This document shows positions 9,334 through 17,275 of a stretch of 64,000 bases of DNA, piece after piece. The stretch is taken from contig NZ_OY781872.1 in assembly GCF_963677065.1 (NCBI RefSeq), positions 2,041,419 through 2,105,418 on the forward strand, read 5' to 3'. The notes under the pieces were generated by a model. The model was given only the letters and a program-made list of their open reading frames with translations, searched no databases and had not been told where the DNA came from. The first letter of the stretch is position 1, and each line of letters opens with the position of its first letter. The translations under genes and the position numbers were made by a program. The DNA comes from an uncultured Methanoregula sp. (GTDB lineage: Archaea > Halobacteriota > Methanomicrobia > Methanomicrobiales > Methanospirillaceae).

Positions 9334-10316
9334 TTCTCGCGGATCGTCTCTTTGACGGCCATGCCAAAATGCCTGCCGCCTTCGAGCGCACAGCCCATCA
9401 CCTTGTCGCCGGGCGCAAGGGCCACGACCGAGATGGCGCTGCCGTCCTCTTTCACGAGCCTTATTGTCTCGGCGTTCTGGAGGATCAGGCTGACCTTTGA
9501 CTTCCCGGCCGTTGCTTCAACGAGAAGGAGCGGCCTGCGCTCGATCTTGGTCCGGCCGATGATGGCGGAGTGCGCTTTGCCTTTGGCATCCGCAACCATC
9601 ACTTCGCCGCCGATGGCAAGGTCCGAGAGGTACGCGGTCTTCCCGTCCGGGAGGAGGATGTAGGCATGGACCGCCCCGGCATTGACGCGGAACGGGCGGG
9701 GGGCGACATACGGGTTCTCCAGGGTCTCGGCATGGACGAGGAGCATGGCGGAGGAGGTGTTCCCCATCAGCATGCCCTCGCCGTCCGAGAGGATCGAGCA
9801 GGTGTCCACGCAGACCCGGTCGCCCATACCGACCGGCTGGATCTTTGTGACCGTGAACGGGATGAGGCCAACGGTCCCGGTTGTTGCCTTGAGGAGACCG
9901 GCAACGGATTTCACCATCGCGGGATCGTCGGTCTTGAGGAGAATGCCGTGCACGCCTTTTTCCAGAACATGGATGGCCATCTTCGCTTCCTCGAGGTTTT
10001 TGACCCGGGCTATGATCCTGTCGGACTGGGCCACCAGGTTCTCGAGCGGGATGACGGTCCAATCGCTCGTTGTCACGATCACGATCTGGTTTTTTCCGGC
10101 CGCTGCCGCTTTGTTTTCGCTCTCCTTGTCCGTGATGGTGACTTCGAGCACACCGGTGCCGGGCTTGATATCCCCGTCCGGTGCAACGGTCGTGATCCGG
10201 CCAAGACGCTTCACGTCCTCGGCCTTTTCAACCACGAGCGCATCGGCGCCGCTCTCGATGGCGGTTGTTGCAATATCCTTGTTCCAGGGGCGGATGTCCA
10301 CCCAGAACTGCTTCAT
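9330..10316 (-). CDS. aroB': 3-dehydroquinate synthase II (archaeal AroB')
   Basis: This is the archaeal-type enzyme that oxidatively deaminates and cyclises ADTH to 3-dehydroquinate, bypassing DAHP. The 328 residues begin MKQFWVDIRPWNKDIATTA and contain LEEAKMAIHVLEKGVHGIL, GDRVCVDTCS, GMLMGNTSSAMLLVHAET and RPFRVNAGAVHAYILLPDG, all hallmarks of this family. It is unrelated to bacterial AroB. Its ATG overlaps the stop of the upstream ADTH-synthase-family gene as ATGA, coupling the two successive pathway steps. Confidence 0.96.
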   Translation of the reverse strand: MKQFWVDIRPWNKDIATTAIESGADALVVEKAEDVKRLGRITTVAPDGDIKPGTGVLEVTITDKESENKAAAAGKNQIVIVTTSDWTVIPLENLVAQSDRIIARVKNLEEAKMAIHVLEKGVHGILLKTDDPAMVKSVAGLLKATTGTVGLIPFTVTKIQPVGMGDRVCVDTCSILSDGEGMLMGNTSSAMLLVHAETLENPYVAPRPFRVNAGAVHAYILLPDGKTAYLSDLAIGGEVMVADAKGKAHSAIIGRTKIERRPLLLVEATAGKSKVSLILQNAETIRLVKEDGSAISVVALAPGDKVMGCALEGGRHFGMAVKETIREK

Positions 10317-11098
10317 TCGTCGTGCTCCAGGGCTTTGGCGGGATCCACGTTGTGGTGCACCACCCGGCAGAGCGCGTGGACGAAGTTCTTCGTGTCCTTT
10401 CTCTGGAACGCGTTCCTGCCAACGCAGACCCCGGCGCCGCCGACCGAGACCGAGTCCCGGATGATCCTGAGCGATTCGAGATCGCCTGTCTTCTCGCCAC
10501 CGGCAATGAAGACCGGCACCGAGCAGGCTTTGACGATCCTCCGGAAAGCCTCGGGGTCGCCCGGGTAATTGGTCTTGATCATGTCCGCGCCCAGCTCCTC
10601 GGCAACCCGGACCGCGTGGCCCACCGACTGCGGCGAGAACGGGTCGATGCCCTTGCCCCGCGGGTAGATCATGGTGAGGAGCGGCATGCCCCAGCGGGTG
10701 CAGTCGCGGGCAACCTTGGCCCCGATCTCGAGCATCTTGGACTCGTTGGGTGCCCCGAGGTTGATGTGGATCGAGACCGCGTCGGCCCCAAGAGCAATGG
10801 CTTCCTCGACCGTGCAGACCTGGACTTTGTCGTTCGGGTCCGGGTTCAACGACGTGCTGCCCGAGAGGTGGATGAAGAGGCCGATGTCCCGGCCATGCTT
10901 CCGGTGGCCGCGCTTGACGAGGCCCTTGTGGAGGATGATCGCGTTGGCGCCGCCGTTGCTGACATCCGAGATGACCTGCGTCATGTCGAGGAGGCCGTCG
11001 ATCTGCCCCATCGAGAAGCCGTGATCCATCGGCACGATGACCGATCTTCCCGTGTTCCTGTCCATAATCCGTTCGATCCTGATATCCTTGCCAATCAT
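10313..11098 (-). CDS. ADTH synthase / class I aldolase-family protein, copy 1
   Basis: The protein has 261 residues and belongs to the DeoC/FbaB aldolase family that contains archaeal 2-amino-3,7-dideoxy-D-threo-hept-6-ulosonate (ADTH) synthase. Family positions are conserved: VPMDHG (active-site Asp), MIYPRG (Tyr), and ADMIKTNYPGD with the Schiff-base lysine. It lies between a paralogue and aroB'. In methanogens one family member makes ADTH. A related aldolase makes its sugar substrate, 6-deoxy-5-ketofructose-1-phosphate. Which of the two tandem genes does which cannot be settled by eye. Adjacency to aroB' and the ATGA coupling fit ADTH synthase, but the second copy looks closer to the Methanocaldococcus enzyme as I recall it. 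Confidence 0.85.
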   Translation of the reverse strand: MIGKDIRIERIMDRNTGRSVIVPMDHGFSMGQIDGLLDMTQVISDVSNGGANAIILHKGLVKRGHRKHGRDIGLFIHLSGSTSLNPDPNDKVQVCTVEEAIALGADAVSIHINLGAPNESKMLEIGAKVARDCTRWGMPLLTMIYPRGKGIDPFSPQSVGHAVRVAEELGADMIKTNYPGDPEAFRRIVKACSVPVFIAGGEKTGDLESLRIIRDSVSVGGAGVCVGRNAFQRKDTKNFVHALCRVVHHNVDPAKALEHDE

Positions 11099-11111
11099 GA
11101 TTCCACCTCAG

Positions 11112-11903
11112 TTAAGCCCCGAGAATTTCCAGAGCCTCTTCAACGCTCCTGTTCTTGTGCACGATACACGCCGCTGCCCGGACAAACTTGTCGGGGGTCC
11201 GGTGCTGGAACGCGTTCCGCCCGATCGAGATCCCCGCAGCCCCTCCCGCCATCGCGCCTTCAATCAGTTCCAATGTTGTGCGGTCATCGGTCTTTGAACC
11301 TCCGGCAACAACCACCGGCACCGGGCAGCCCCGGGTCACTTCGCGGAAGGACTCGGGATCGCCCGTGTACACGGTCTTGACGATATCGGCCCCGAGCTCG
11401 GCTGCCACCCGGGTCGCGAGCTTGACCTGGTCGAGATCGTTGGCCTTTGCAATGTTCTTGCCCCGCGGGTACATCATCGCAAGGAGCGGCATGCCCCATT
11501 CCATGCATTCCACGGCAACGGCGCCCAGGTCCTGGAGCATCCGGGCTTCCTCTTCGGCGCCGATGTTCACGTGCATCGAGACCCCGTCGGCTCCCATCTT
11601 CAGCGCATTCTGCACCGTATTGACAAGCACCTTCGAGTTCGGGTCCGGCGCAAGTTTCGTGCTCGCGGACAGGTGCAGGATCAGGCCCACGTCCCTGCCG
11701 CCCTGCCGGTGCCCGTGGAGTGCAAGGCCCACGTGGCCGATCACCGCATTGGCCCCGCCGTCCGCCACCAGGTTGACGGACTGGCCCATGTCGATGAGCC
11801 CCGCAATCGGGCCGTCACTGACGCCGTGATCCATCGGGACGATGATCGTTTTCTTCGTATTCCGGTTCATGATTCTTTCAAGACGAATTTCCTTTCCTCT
11901 CAT
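11112..11903 (-). CDS. ADTH synthase / class I aldolase-family protein, copy 2
   Basis: The protein has 263 residues, is a tandem paralogue of the next gene, and is the promoter-proximal gene of the aromatic operon. It carries [18 protein letters not shown] and [11 protein letters not shown] (Schiff-base lysine), and ends in [11 protein letters not shown] and GRNAFQH, as in archaeal ADTH synthase. It is probably either ADTH synthase itself or the aldolase that makes its ketosugar substrate. The start is the ATG at 11903, with a strong GGAGGTG site (11915-11921); the frame's longer version would begin inside that site. Thirteen bases separate it from copy 1. Confidence 0.86.
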   Translation of the reverse strand: MRGKEIRLERIMNRNTKKTIIVPMDHGVSDGPIAGLIDMGQSVNLVADGGANAVIGHVGLALHGHRQGGRDVGLILHLSASTKLAPDPNSKVLVNTVQNALKMGADGVSMHVNIGAEEEARMLQDLGAVAVECMEWGMPLLAMMYPRGKNIAKANDLDQVKLATRVAAELGADIVKTVYTGDPESFREVTRGCPVPVVVAGGSKTDDRTTLELIEGAMAGGAAGISIGRNAFQHRTPDKFVRAAACIVHKNRSVEEALEILGA

Positions 11904-12239
11904 AGTAACAACAACACCTCCCCCTGCATTCACACAACAATCTGGTGCAAACCAAGGGGCTTAACGATACCAGTAGTAAAACCGGTAATAAAAGCTAAAG
12001 AAGCTAAAAAAGCCGAAGACGCGGGACCAGACGGTACCGTCACCAGGCGATAATTCAGAAACGGTTCTTACATTGCGGGCGGGTGCTCTAGAGATAAAGA
12101 CATTCACGGGCAAAAAAACCCTCACGAATGCTGTGGCACTCTTCCTGCATACTTACTGGTTGGAGGTTTTCGTATATAAGGTTGTGTGCTAGTGTGTAGC
12201 ATGGTGCGGTGTAGGTAAAATGTATTAAATGACTTTTAA
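11904..12239. promoter_or_regulatory. Leader/promoter region of the aromatic operon
   Basis: This 336-base non-coding stretch lies upstream of the operon and downstream of the AT-rich insert. The ribosome-binding site GGAGGTG is at 11915-11921 on the minus strand. I see no convincing TATA box or attenuator hairpin. The plus-strand sequence 11962-12053 would encode a Lys/Glu-rich tail, but it has no start of its own and is antisense to the leader. No tRNA is recognised. Confidence 0.45.
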
Positions 12240-13193
12240 TTAAATGTGAAATTGAAATCTCGGATTGTACCCTGTTGCTGTTTGTCGAATTTTAACTGCT
12301 GATGCAGTATATGATAACGTTTCGCGAAAAAGTAGTTCGATTTCATAATCAGGAGTTTTCTTTTGTCGTAACTTTCCTATTCTGCTTAATTCACCATGTA
12401 TTTTCGATAAATGTAGTGCAATGTCAATGACTTGCTTATTAAACGAATTGGGATATTGCGTCGCGTCATTATTTTCGATCATAAAAAATATCGCATTATA
12501 ATAATGTTTATCACCCGATTGGAATTGATTTAATTTATACCATTCAGTTTTTGTGTAGTCTCCCGATTTTTGCTTTTTTGATAATAAATTTTCAAAAATT
12601 ATTGATCTAATTCCAATTAGCAATTTCATATCTTTAAATTGCTTACTTTCCCAATCATGAATTATATCATCAAAATCGCTTAAATAGTCAGGATATAAAC
12701 AACTTAAAATCGTGCGAATTGTTTTTTTATTTTCTGGGAAATTATCTTTTTGATATTGATCGAAAATCACTGTTGAAGGAATGTTCTTAACGTTTGCTAT
12801 TATTGTGAACAGGCCATCTCTAACATTTCCTGAAGAATCGGCCATTGTGCTTCCACTAGCCGCTAATAAGGAAACAGGAGAAACAATACTCCCCAAATCA
12901 ATTTGGTATTGCTCAAGGGATCCTTCTAACGTGCAATCGGATACATATTTTGTCACAAATGATTTCCAGTGTGTTTCATCAGTTTTTAATAAGAATTCTC
13001 GATTACTTTTCAGTACATCCGTTTTAATCGTAGATGCATCTGATATATCTGCAATACCCTCAGAAATGAATTTACTTTGTTCAGTGATTTCCTGAATTGT
13101 TTTTTTAATTTTGTCTGTTTTTTTGATTATTGAAGGTAAAACTCGTTGCTCATAATCAGTTAAAATTTTTTCTCTCTCTATAACTGTTGTCAT
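12240..13193 (-). CDS. Unknown soluble protein in AT-rich insert
   Basis: The protein has 317 residues, rich in Lys, Ile, Asn and Ser, and is encoded in DNA far more AT-rich than the flanking genome. I do not recognise a family. The N-terminal 60 residues are charged and likely helical or coiled coil (IIKKTDKIKKTIQEITEQ). The rest looks alpha-helical, with no membrane segment or signal peptide. A GTG at 13202 would add three residues; the ATG at 13193 is preferred. The gene lies 200 bases downstream of a same-strand membrane protein gene of similar composition, suggesting a two-gene cassette acquired horizontally. Confidence 0.7.
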   Translation of the reverse strand: MTTVIEREKILTDYEQRVLPSIIKKTDKIKKTIQEITEQSKFISEGIADISDASTIKTDVLKSNREFLLKTDETHWKSFVTKYVSDCTLEGSLEQYQIDLGSIVSPVSLLAASGSTMADSSGNVRDGLFTIIANVKNIPSTVIFDQYQKDNFPENKKTIRTILSCLYPDYLSDFDDIIHDWESKQFKDMKLLIGIRSIIFENLLSKKQKSGDYTKTEWYKLNQFQSGDKHYYNAIFFMIENNDATQYPNSFNKQVIDIALHLSKIHGELSRIGKLRQKKTPDYEIELLFRETLSYTASAVKIRQTATGYNPRFQFHI

Positions 13194-13404
13194 TAATTCC
13201 ACTTCAATTACGATTTATATAATAATTTAATATTCTTGTATTTGAGATTTTTTAATACCAATTTCAGTATCACTACCGCTGGACTTATTTGATGTGACAG
13301 TTTATTACTAAAATTTCGGGATAGACAGAAAAGTCGCGTTTGGATTAATCATATATTATGAGTTTCTTACCTTCAAATATGAAACGAATAAAAGTAAAAA
13401 ATTG

Positions 13405-14376
13405 TCATTTTCGCGAAAAAAATAAATCAATTATCCCGATAGTAATAATAAAAAATTCAATTGCAATTACGATCCAATTTTGCAGTGTAATTACTGATAG
13501 TATTAGCAGAAATATTGTAAAAATTGTTATACATAATACAAATGATTGAATTTTCGCTCCAAATTTCTCAATTATTTTTCCTACTATCTCCTTGAAATGA
13601 TTTTTAAATGTGATTATCAAACATCTTTTTAATTCTTTATTATTTTGCGTTCTAATAAAATTAGGAACACATGTTGGAAGGTTCTGACATGCAGTAAACA
13701 AGAAAATTTGGTAAAGATTTGGAAACCATTTTTTAAAAATTGTAAAAAAGAATAATACCGAAAGGGAAGACTTATTTTTTAGAGAATTGTTCCAAATATT
13801 TGCGACAAAAATTTTTTCATTTGTCGTGTAATCTTTCTCCAACTGCTTCGGAGTGATAATTAAACGTCGCATGATTGTTTTCTCTAAATCTCTTCGAAAA
13901 ATTAATGAATCTTTCACACGATGAAGCAATATTACACCCAAAAAAACTACCAATGCAATAACACTAATAAATGAAATAATAATTTCAACTATTCCGGATA
14001 ATTTAAATCCAAATAAAATAACAAGTCCAAAACCAAGAAAACCTGATAAAAGGAGAATACCAAATAGAATATTATTAATTATGTTGTTAAAAGCATCAAA
14101 TACTTCAATTTTTTCAATTATTGTATCAATCTTCTTTATTGCATCCGAATGGGGGTTATTTTTTTTAATATCCTCTCCAAATTGTGCAGCTCTATCATAC
14201 CAAAATTTGTAATCATAATTTAATAATCCAAATTCGTTTGAAGAAAATAATGGCTTTGAACACTCGTAATAAATTTCATTAAAATCTTTTTGTATTTTTA
14301 AATCTCTAACCGAATTAATTGTGTAATCTCCTAAATATTTCGAAAATTTATTTAAGCGCACAATTAATTGATCCAC
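13405..14376 (-). CDS. Unknown multi-pass membrane protein in AT-rich insert
   Basis: The protein has 323 residues and starts at GTG. Two hydrophobic segments lie around residues 103-155 (ILFGILLLSGFLGFGLVILF, then IIISFISVIALVVFLGVILL). A further pair lies at the C-terminus (CITIFTIFLLILSVITL and IAIEFFIITIGIIDLFF), which ends FFSRK. A cytoplasmic, basic central region sits between the two pairs. The family is not recognised. DNA composition is strongly AT-rich and matches the gene downstream. A soluble-plus-membrane pair in foreign DNA resembles defence or toxin cassettes, but no motif proves that. Confidence 0.7.
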   Translation of the reverse strand: MDQLIVRLNKFSKYLGDYTINSVRDLKIQKDFNEIYYECSKPLFSSNEFGLLNYDYKFWYDRAAQFGEDIKKNNPHSDAIKKIDTIIEKIEVFDAFNNIINNILFGILLLSGFLGFGLVILFGFKLSGIVEIIISFISVIALVVFLGVILLHRVKDSLIFRRDLEKTIMRRLIITPKQLEKDYTTNEKIFVANIWNNSLKNKSSLSVLFFFTIFKKWFPNLYQIFLFTACQNLPTCVPNFIRTQNNKELKRCLIITFKNHFKEIVGKIIEKFGAKIQSFVLCITIFTIFLLILSVITLQNWIVIAIEFFIITIGIIDLFFSRK

Positions 14377-14649
14377 TTATTCATAATATATAGTTTTATT
14401 AAAAAATTTAAAAAAAATCATTACATGAATATTTGATTCTCCTTTTCCCTTATCCCCACGGAAAATCCATGTCTGCCTCTACCGATCCCCTTTACAAACA
14501 GCGACCGTCGGATCTTTCTCAGTGATTTACCGAAATATCAGTCCTCATCGGGCGATGCAACCTGTCTGGCGCTCGCTCCGCCGCGGGGCGCCCTTCGGGG
14601 CAGCTACTATCCCTCACTCCGCCAATCCCCCTTCCAGAAAAAATCCCAT

Positions 14650-14752
14650 GCGTCACATACGTCACATTGCATGCTTTTTCCGGGATCTTTTTTCTGTACA
14701 TTTTTCTCGTAAAACTTTCCGGAAAAAGGGTACATAGTGACGCAAGTGACGC
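14650..14752. repeat. Imperfect inverted repeat with tandem CGTCAC boxes
   Basis: A 34-base arm at 14650-14683 matches the reverse complement of 14719-14752 at 27 positions, around a 35-base spacer. Each arm starts GCGTCAC, has a second CGTCAC box and ends CTTTTTCCGG. The spacer contains a stretch (about 14683-14708) that recurs in reverse orientation at about 25795-25820. No ORF overlaps it. It may be a small non-autonomous mobile element, a protein-binding array or a stable hairpin. Confidence 0.6.
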
Positions 14753-14767
14753 AAATTCCGGGCCGAT

Positions 14768-14862
14768 CCCCCCGACCCCCCACCCGCTTTGATCAGACTG
14801 AGGGGGGGTGACCCCGTTTTAAAAATTATGGGCGAGGGGGGGAGGGGGGTACCCCCCCGGCG
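14768..14862. repeat. C/G-rich palindromic repeat, copy 1
   Basis: The unit starts with a C-run block (CCCCCCGACCCCCCACCC), then GCTTTGATC and a G-run (GAGGGGGGGTGACCCC), then TTTTAAAAATTATGGG, a second G-run, and the palindrome GGGGGGTACCCCCC. Near-identical copies lie at about 25875-25972 and 26105-26193, with a degenerate one at about 33531-33580. The unit can form hairpins and has G-quadruplex potential. It directly precedes the small Cys-protein ORF. Confidence 0.75.
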
Positions 14863-15125
14863 ACCTCATCTCCCCCATGCCCAAATACGCCCTATACGAG
14901 CTCCGTTTCCCCTCCGGTGATTTTCGGCCCTTTGTTGTGGACAGCAAATCGGGCCCGGATTTGTTTCGTGTGGAGAATTCGCAAGGATATTGCCCGGATT
15001 GCCAGAAATCGGCTGAAATGCACCTCGTACAATGGCCCTTAATGGTGGTCCGGCAGGGGGTTTTTCGGGAATTGGGCTTTCTCCATCCATGATGAGAAAC
15101 GCGAACAGACCGCGAATATGAAGGT
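14843..15125 (+). repeat. Long direct repeat DR1, copy 1
   Basis: About 280 bases recur in the same orientation at about 33565-33850 with roughly 90% identity by eye. The repeat starts in the GGTACC palindrome, covers a small Cys-containing ORF, and ends with CGCGAATATGAAGGT. The two copies bracket about 18.7 kb of accessory DNA that includes the candidate defence island. Confidence 0.75.
14877..15092 (+). CDS. Small CxxC protein of repeat DR1, copy 1
   Basis: The 71-residue ORF starts MPKYALYELRFPSGDF and has one CPDC motif, with the conserved core VDSKSGPDLFRVENSQGY before it. It sits inside a duplicated 280-base repeat. The second copy (33602-33919) differs mainly by substitutions that keep the frame and the cysteines, and it has a longer tail. 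No ribosome-binding site is obvious, as the ATG directly follows the C/G-rich repeat. It could be a real small metal-binding protein or only a frame carried by the repeat. Confidence 0.45.
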   Translation: MPKYALYELRFPSGDFRPFVVDSKSGPDLFRVENSQGYCPDCQKSAEMHLVQWPLMVVRQGVFRELGFLHP

Positions 15126-15506
15126 CGATTTTTCCGGGACCGGGGGGTAGATTCCTGCCGGTTCTCGGCTCTCCCTCGTAAAAAATCCGGGCCCGTATCA
15201 AGCCCGTTTGTACCTCTTTTGCCTCACCCCCCTTTTTTGCAGAGGCAATAATTCCGGAAAACGCGGTAATTCTCCCGGAACAATTCATGGTTTTCAGGTG
15301 GGAATTGGTGAGGTAATATGTAGCAACGTTACAGCGGCCTTGGGGAGGGAATGATGGACATCTGGAGGTGAGAGCGGTTGCCGGGCCCCGGATAGGAGCT
15401 TGCTGGGCAGGGTTTCCCGGAACGGGGAATAGATCCCCGGTACCTCAACTGCGTGCGGTATGCCTCATCACGGGTAGCGAGAGATCTTCCCGTCCGGTCC
15501 CGGCCG
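15093..15506. other. Intergenic region with tail of DR1
   Basis: Apart from the end of direct repeat DR1 (to about 15125), nothing is recognised. Short open frames on both strands are Arg/Pro/Gly-rich and lack start signals. Confidence 0.45.
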
Positions 15507-15938
15507 TTACTCACCGGAAAACGACTGGCCCGGCGCCCGACCGGCATTGGGCACCGACAGGTGAATCTGCTCGATCAGCCAGCGGTTCCCGGTATTTCCC
15601 AGTACCAGGGTCGTGCGCACCTTCATCACCTGCTTCCTCGCTCCCCCGGCCGCGAACGTACAGCTGCACCCGCCTGTTACCCACGCGGTCCGCCCGTTGC
15701 CGGAGATCTTCAGATCCGGAAATTCAAGCGAGATCGACGTTGCCTGGGCCAGGTCGCGCTGTACCAGCGGTGCATATTCCTGCCGGTTCCTGAAAACCTC
15801 ATCCGCCCCGGCACCGTATCCGCTGATATCCGGAGAGAACAACGCCATCAGTGCCCTGTGGTCCTTTCTCTGGTACGCCGAACAATATCTGCCTATGGTT
15901 TCCCTGACCTCTGCGGTCTGTGCTGCTGTGAGAACCAT
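15507..15938 (-). CDS. SnoaL/NTF2-like protein
   Basis: The 143-residue protein has an NTF2-like cone fold signature. An N-terminal helix pair (VRETIGRYCSAYQRKDHRALMALFSPDI) is followed by beta-strands ending in TTLVLGNTGNRWLIEQIHLSV. This matches DUF4440/SnoaL-like proteins, which serve as small-molecule-binding or isomerase-like domains; the specific ligand is unknown. The ATG at 15938 begins at the conserved helix. The open frame reaches 15998, but the extra residues are not family-like. It stands alone between repeat-rich intergenic regions. Confidence 0.75.
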   Translation of the reverse strand: MVLTAAQTAEVRETIGRYCSAYQRKDHRALMALFSPDISGYGAGADEVFRNRQEYAPLVQRDLAQATSISLEFPDLKISGNGRTAWVTGGCSCTFAAGGARKQVMKVRTTLVLGNTGNRWLIEQIHLSVPNAGRAPGQSFSGE

Positions 15939-16315
15939 AGTAGTGCTGTGTATACCGGCCAGATAACATTTTGGGCAATCCGCGGAAGGCAACGTCACAG
16001 GAGGTATTGTTTCATCATCGGTATGTGCAGGTCGGCCCCCGCCCCGGGACCCGACAATCTGCCCCTATGTCCCAGCTCTTGAAATGGGGATATCGGCCTC
16101 TGGAATTCTGCTGAATACCACTCTGGTTTTACAACGGAAAAACGGGTGAGTATGAGTGAATTACGGTCCCTGACCCGCCCGGCCGGGGGAATCCGGGCGA
16201 CGGGCCCGGATGGGAGATGAGCTATTGGTAATATCCAATCAATGCCGAGTAATGACCTGGTGTCAGGACCAGAAACAAGAGTACTCTCGTAGTAAAAGAG
16301 ATGTTTCGTTGACCT
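15939..16315. other. Intergenic region without recognised features
   Basis: This 377-base stretch lies between two minus-strand genes. I see no supported ORF, RNA or repeat in it. Confidence 0.4.
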
Positions 16316-16516
16316 TTATGCGAATTCAACGAGCACGGATTTCAGCGAAGCGGTCGGTACTTTCTCCAAAACCCGGAGGATCTCGATTCCCACTAAGTTA
16401 TTGTTTTCATCGTAATCGAGAATAACACCCGGTTTTACTTCTTCCGAATCATGGATGCGGGTATCGGAAAATCGCATGTAGAGTGCGTCTGCTTCTTTAT
16501 CAACGGTAAGTTTCAT
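16316..16516 (-). CDS. DUF2283 family small protein
   Basis: The 66-residue protein (MKLTVDKEADALYMRFSD, then EEVKPGVILDYDENNNLVGIEIL) is a full-length DUF2283 member. These are usually encoded next to a DUF4258 protein in what are thought to be toxin-antitoxin-like pairs. Here its ATG overlaps the TGA of a frameshifted DUF4258 gene (ATGA, 16513-16516), preserving the operon arrangement. A second, broken DUF2283 copy lies at 35301-35453. Confidence 0.85.
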   Translation of the reverse strand: MKLTVDKEADALYMRFSDTRIHDSEEVKPGVILDYDENNNLVGIEILRVLEKVPTASLKSVLVEFA

Positions 16517-16757
16517 GGCCCTGCCCTCCTGTCAAAGAAAACCGTGATCACGCGACAGGGAGTCGCTGACAGGTTGATGACTACCTTCCGGATCTTTCCT
16601 TCGGCGTCCGGAATTCTTTTCAGGAATGTTTTTCATCGTCCCCTTTCGTTTCCATGTAATCGGGGTTATTCACAGTCATCGTGATCCATTCCTCAAGGAT
16701 CATCCGCTCCTGCATCATGGTCCTGGAATGGACCGTGAATATCAGGGGACTGTGCAT
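16513..16757 (-). pseudogene. Frameshifted DUF4258 gene (partner of DUF2283)
   Basis: From the ATG at 16757 the frame reads MHSPLIFTVHSRTMMQERM and continues to ...KGDDEKHS, then hits a stop. One base out of frame the family's C-terminal half continues (LKRIPDAEGKIRKVVINLSA, ending in FFDRRAGP) and terminates in the ATGA overlap with the DUF2283 gene. Restoring one T near 16624-16628 (KHF-LKRIP) would rebuild a full-length protein. It is either a natural single-base deletion or a sequencing error. The family role (RelE/BrnT-like toxin) is suspected, not proven. Confidence 0.75.
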
Positions 16758-17275
16758 GACATACTTTCAGCATACCATGAGATATGCATAACGGTGGTTG
16801 CAGAATAGTATTCGTCTCCGATCTCTGCACCATATCCTCTCGTTAGTATCCCACATCTCCCACCGTTACCCCTTGCCGGAAAGCGCCAATCATCTCATAT
16901 TCCGGAGGCCTCCCACAACAGAAATGTGCCAAACGGCATTCGCTCTGCGGGGCGGTGTACCCGGCACGTGACACTGAAGAGGGGCACCCTATGGGGCGGC
17001 GGCCAAGCAACGGACCTCAGATAACTCGGTACCTTGGCTTGTTGAGCCACTTTTTGTTCATCACATCGTTCAGGAACTACATGATGAGTAGCTGCATTCC
17101 ATGCTCGTTATCGGTAAGATAATTTAGTACGATATCTCTTAGACTCATTGCCCTGTTCTCCTTTGTTTCCAATTTACTGTTGGATACAGGGCATTTTCTC
17201 TTTTCAGTACTTCGTCTACACTACTACCATAAAACAGTGAGCGCAAAAAAGAAATATCTGGGATATTATGCATCT
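16758..17275. other. Intergenic region with a transposase remnant
   Basis: About 518 bases lie between the broken DUF4258 gene and the NACHT gene. Apart from the transposase remnant at 17017-17148, I recognise nothing in it. Confidence 0.45.
17017..17148 (-). pseudogene. Remnant of an IS256-family transposase N-terminus
   Basis: Behind a good ribosome-binding site (AAAGGAGAACAGGGCA), the frame reads MSLRDIVLNYLTDNEHGMQL, LIM, a stop, then FLNDVMNKKWLNKPRYRV and another stop. The pattern resembles the N-terminus of mutator-type (IS256) transposases, in which this region contains a nonstop Trp or similar residue and FLNxVM. The remaining 300 or more residues of a transposase are absent. The family call is from recalled sequence similarity. 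Confidence 0.5.

Noticed and set aside
9570..11380. Two long plus-strand frames opposite aroB' and the ADTH-synthase genes
   Set aside because: These are shadow frames; the real genes have conserved motifs and coupled starts.
11962..12053. Lys/Glu-rich peptide (KAKEAKKAEDAGPDG) upstream of the aromatic operon
   Set aside because: It looks protein-like, but it is in a frame with no start of its own and lies in the operon leader; I could not support a gene.
14377..14760. Possible tRNA or attachment site at the edge of the AT-rich insert
   Set aside because: No cloverleaf, GTTC loop or partial tRNA duplicate could be found; the strongest structure is the inverted repeat.
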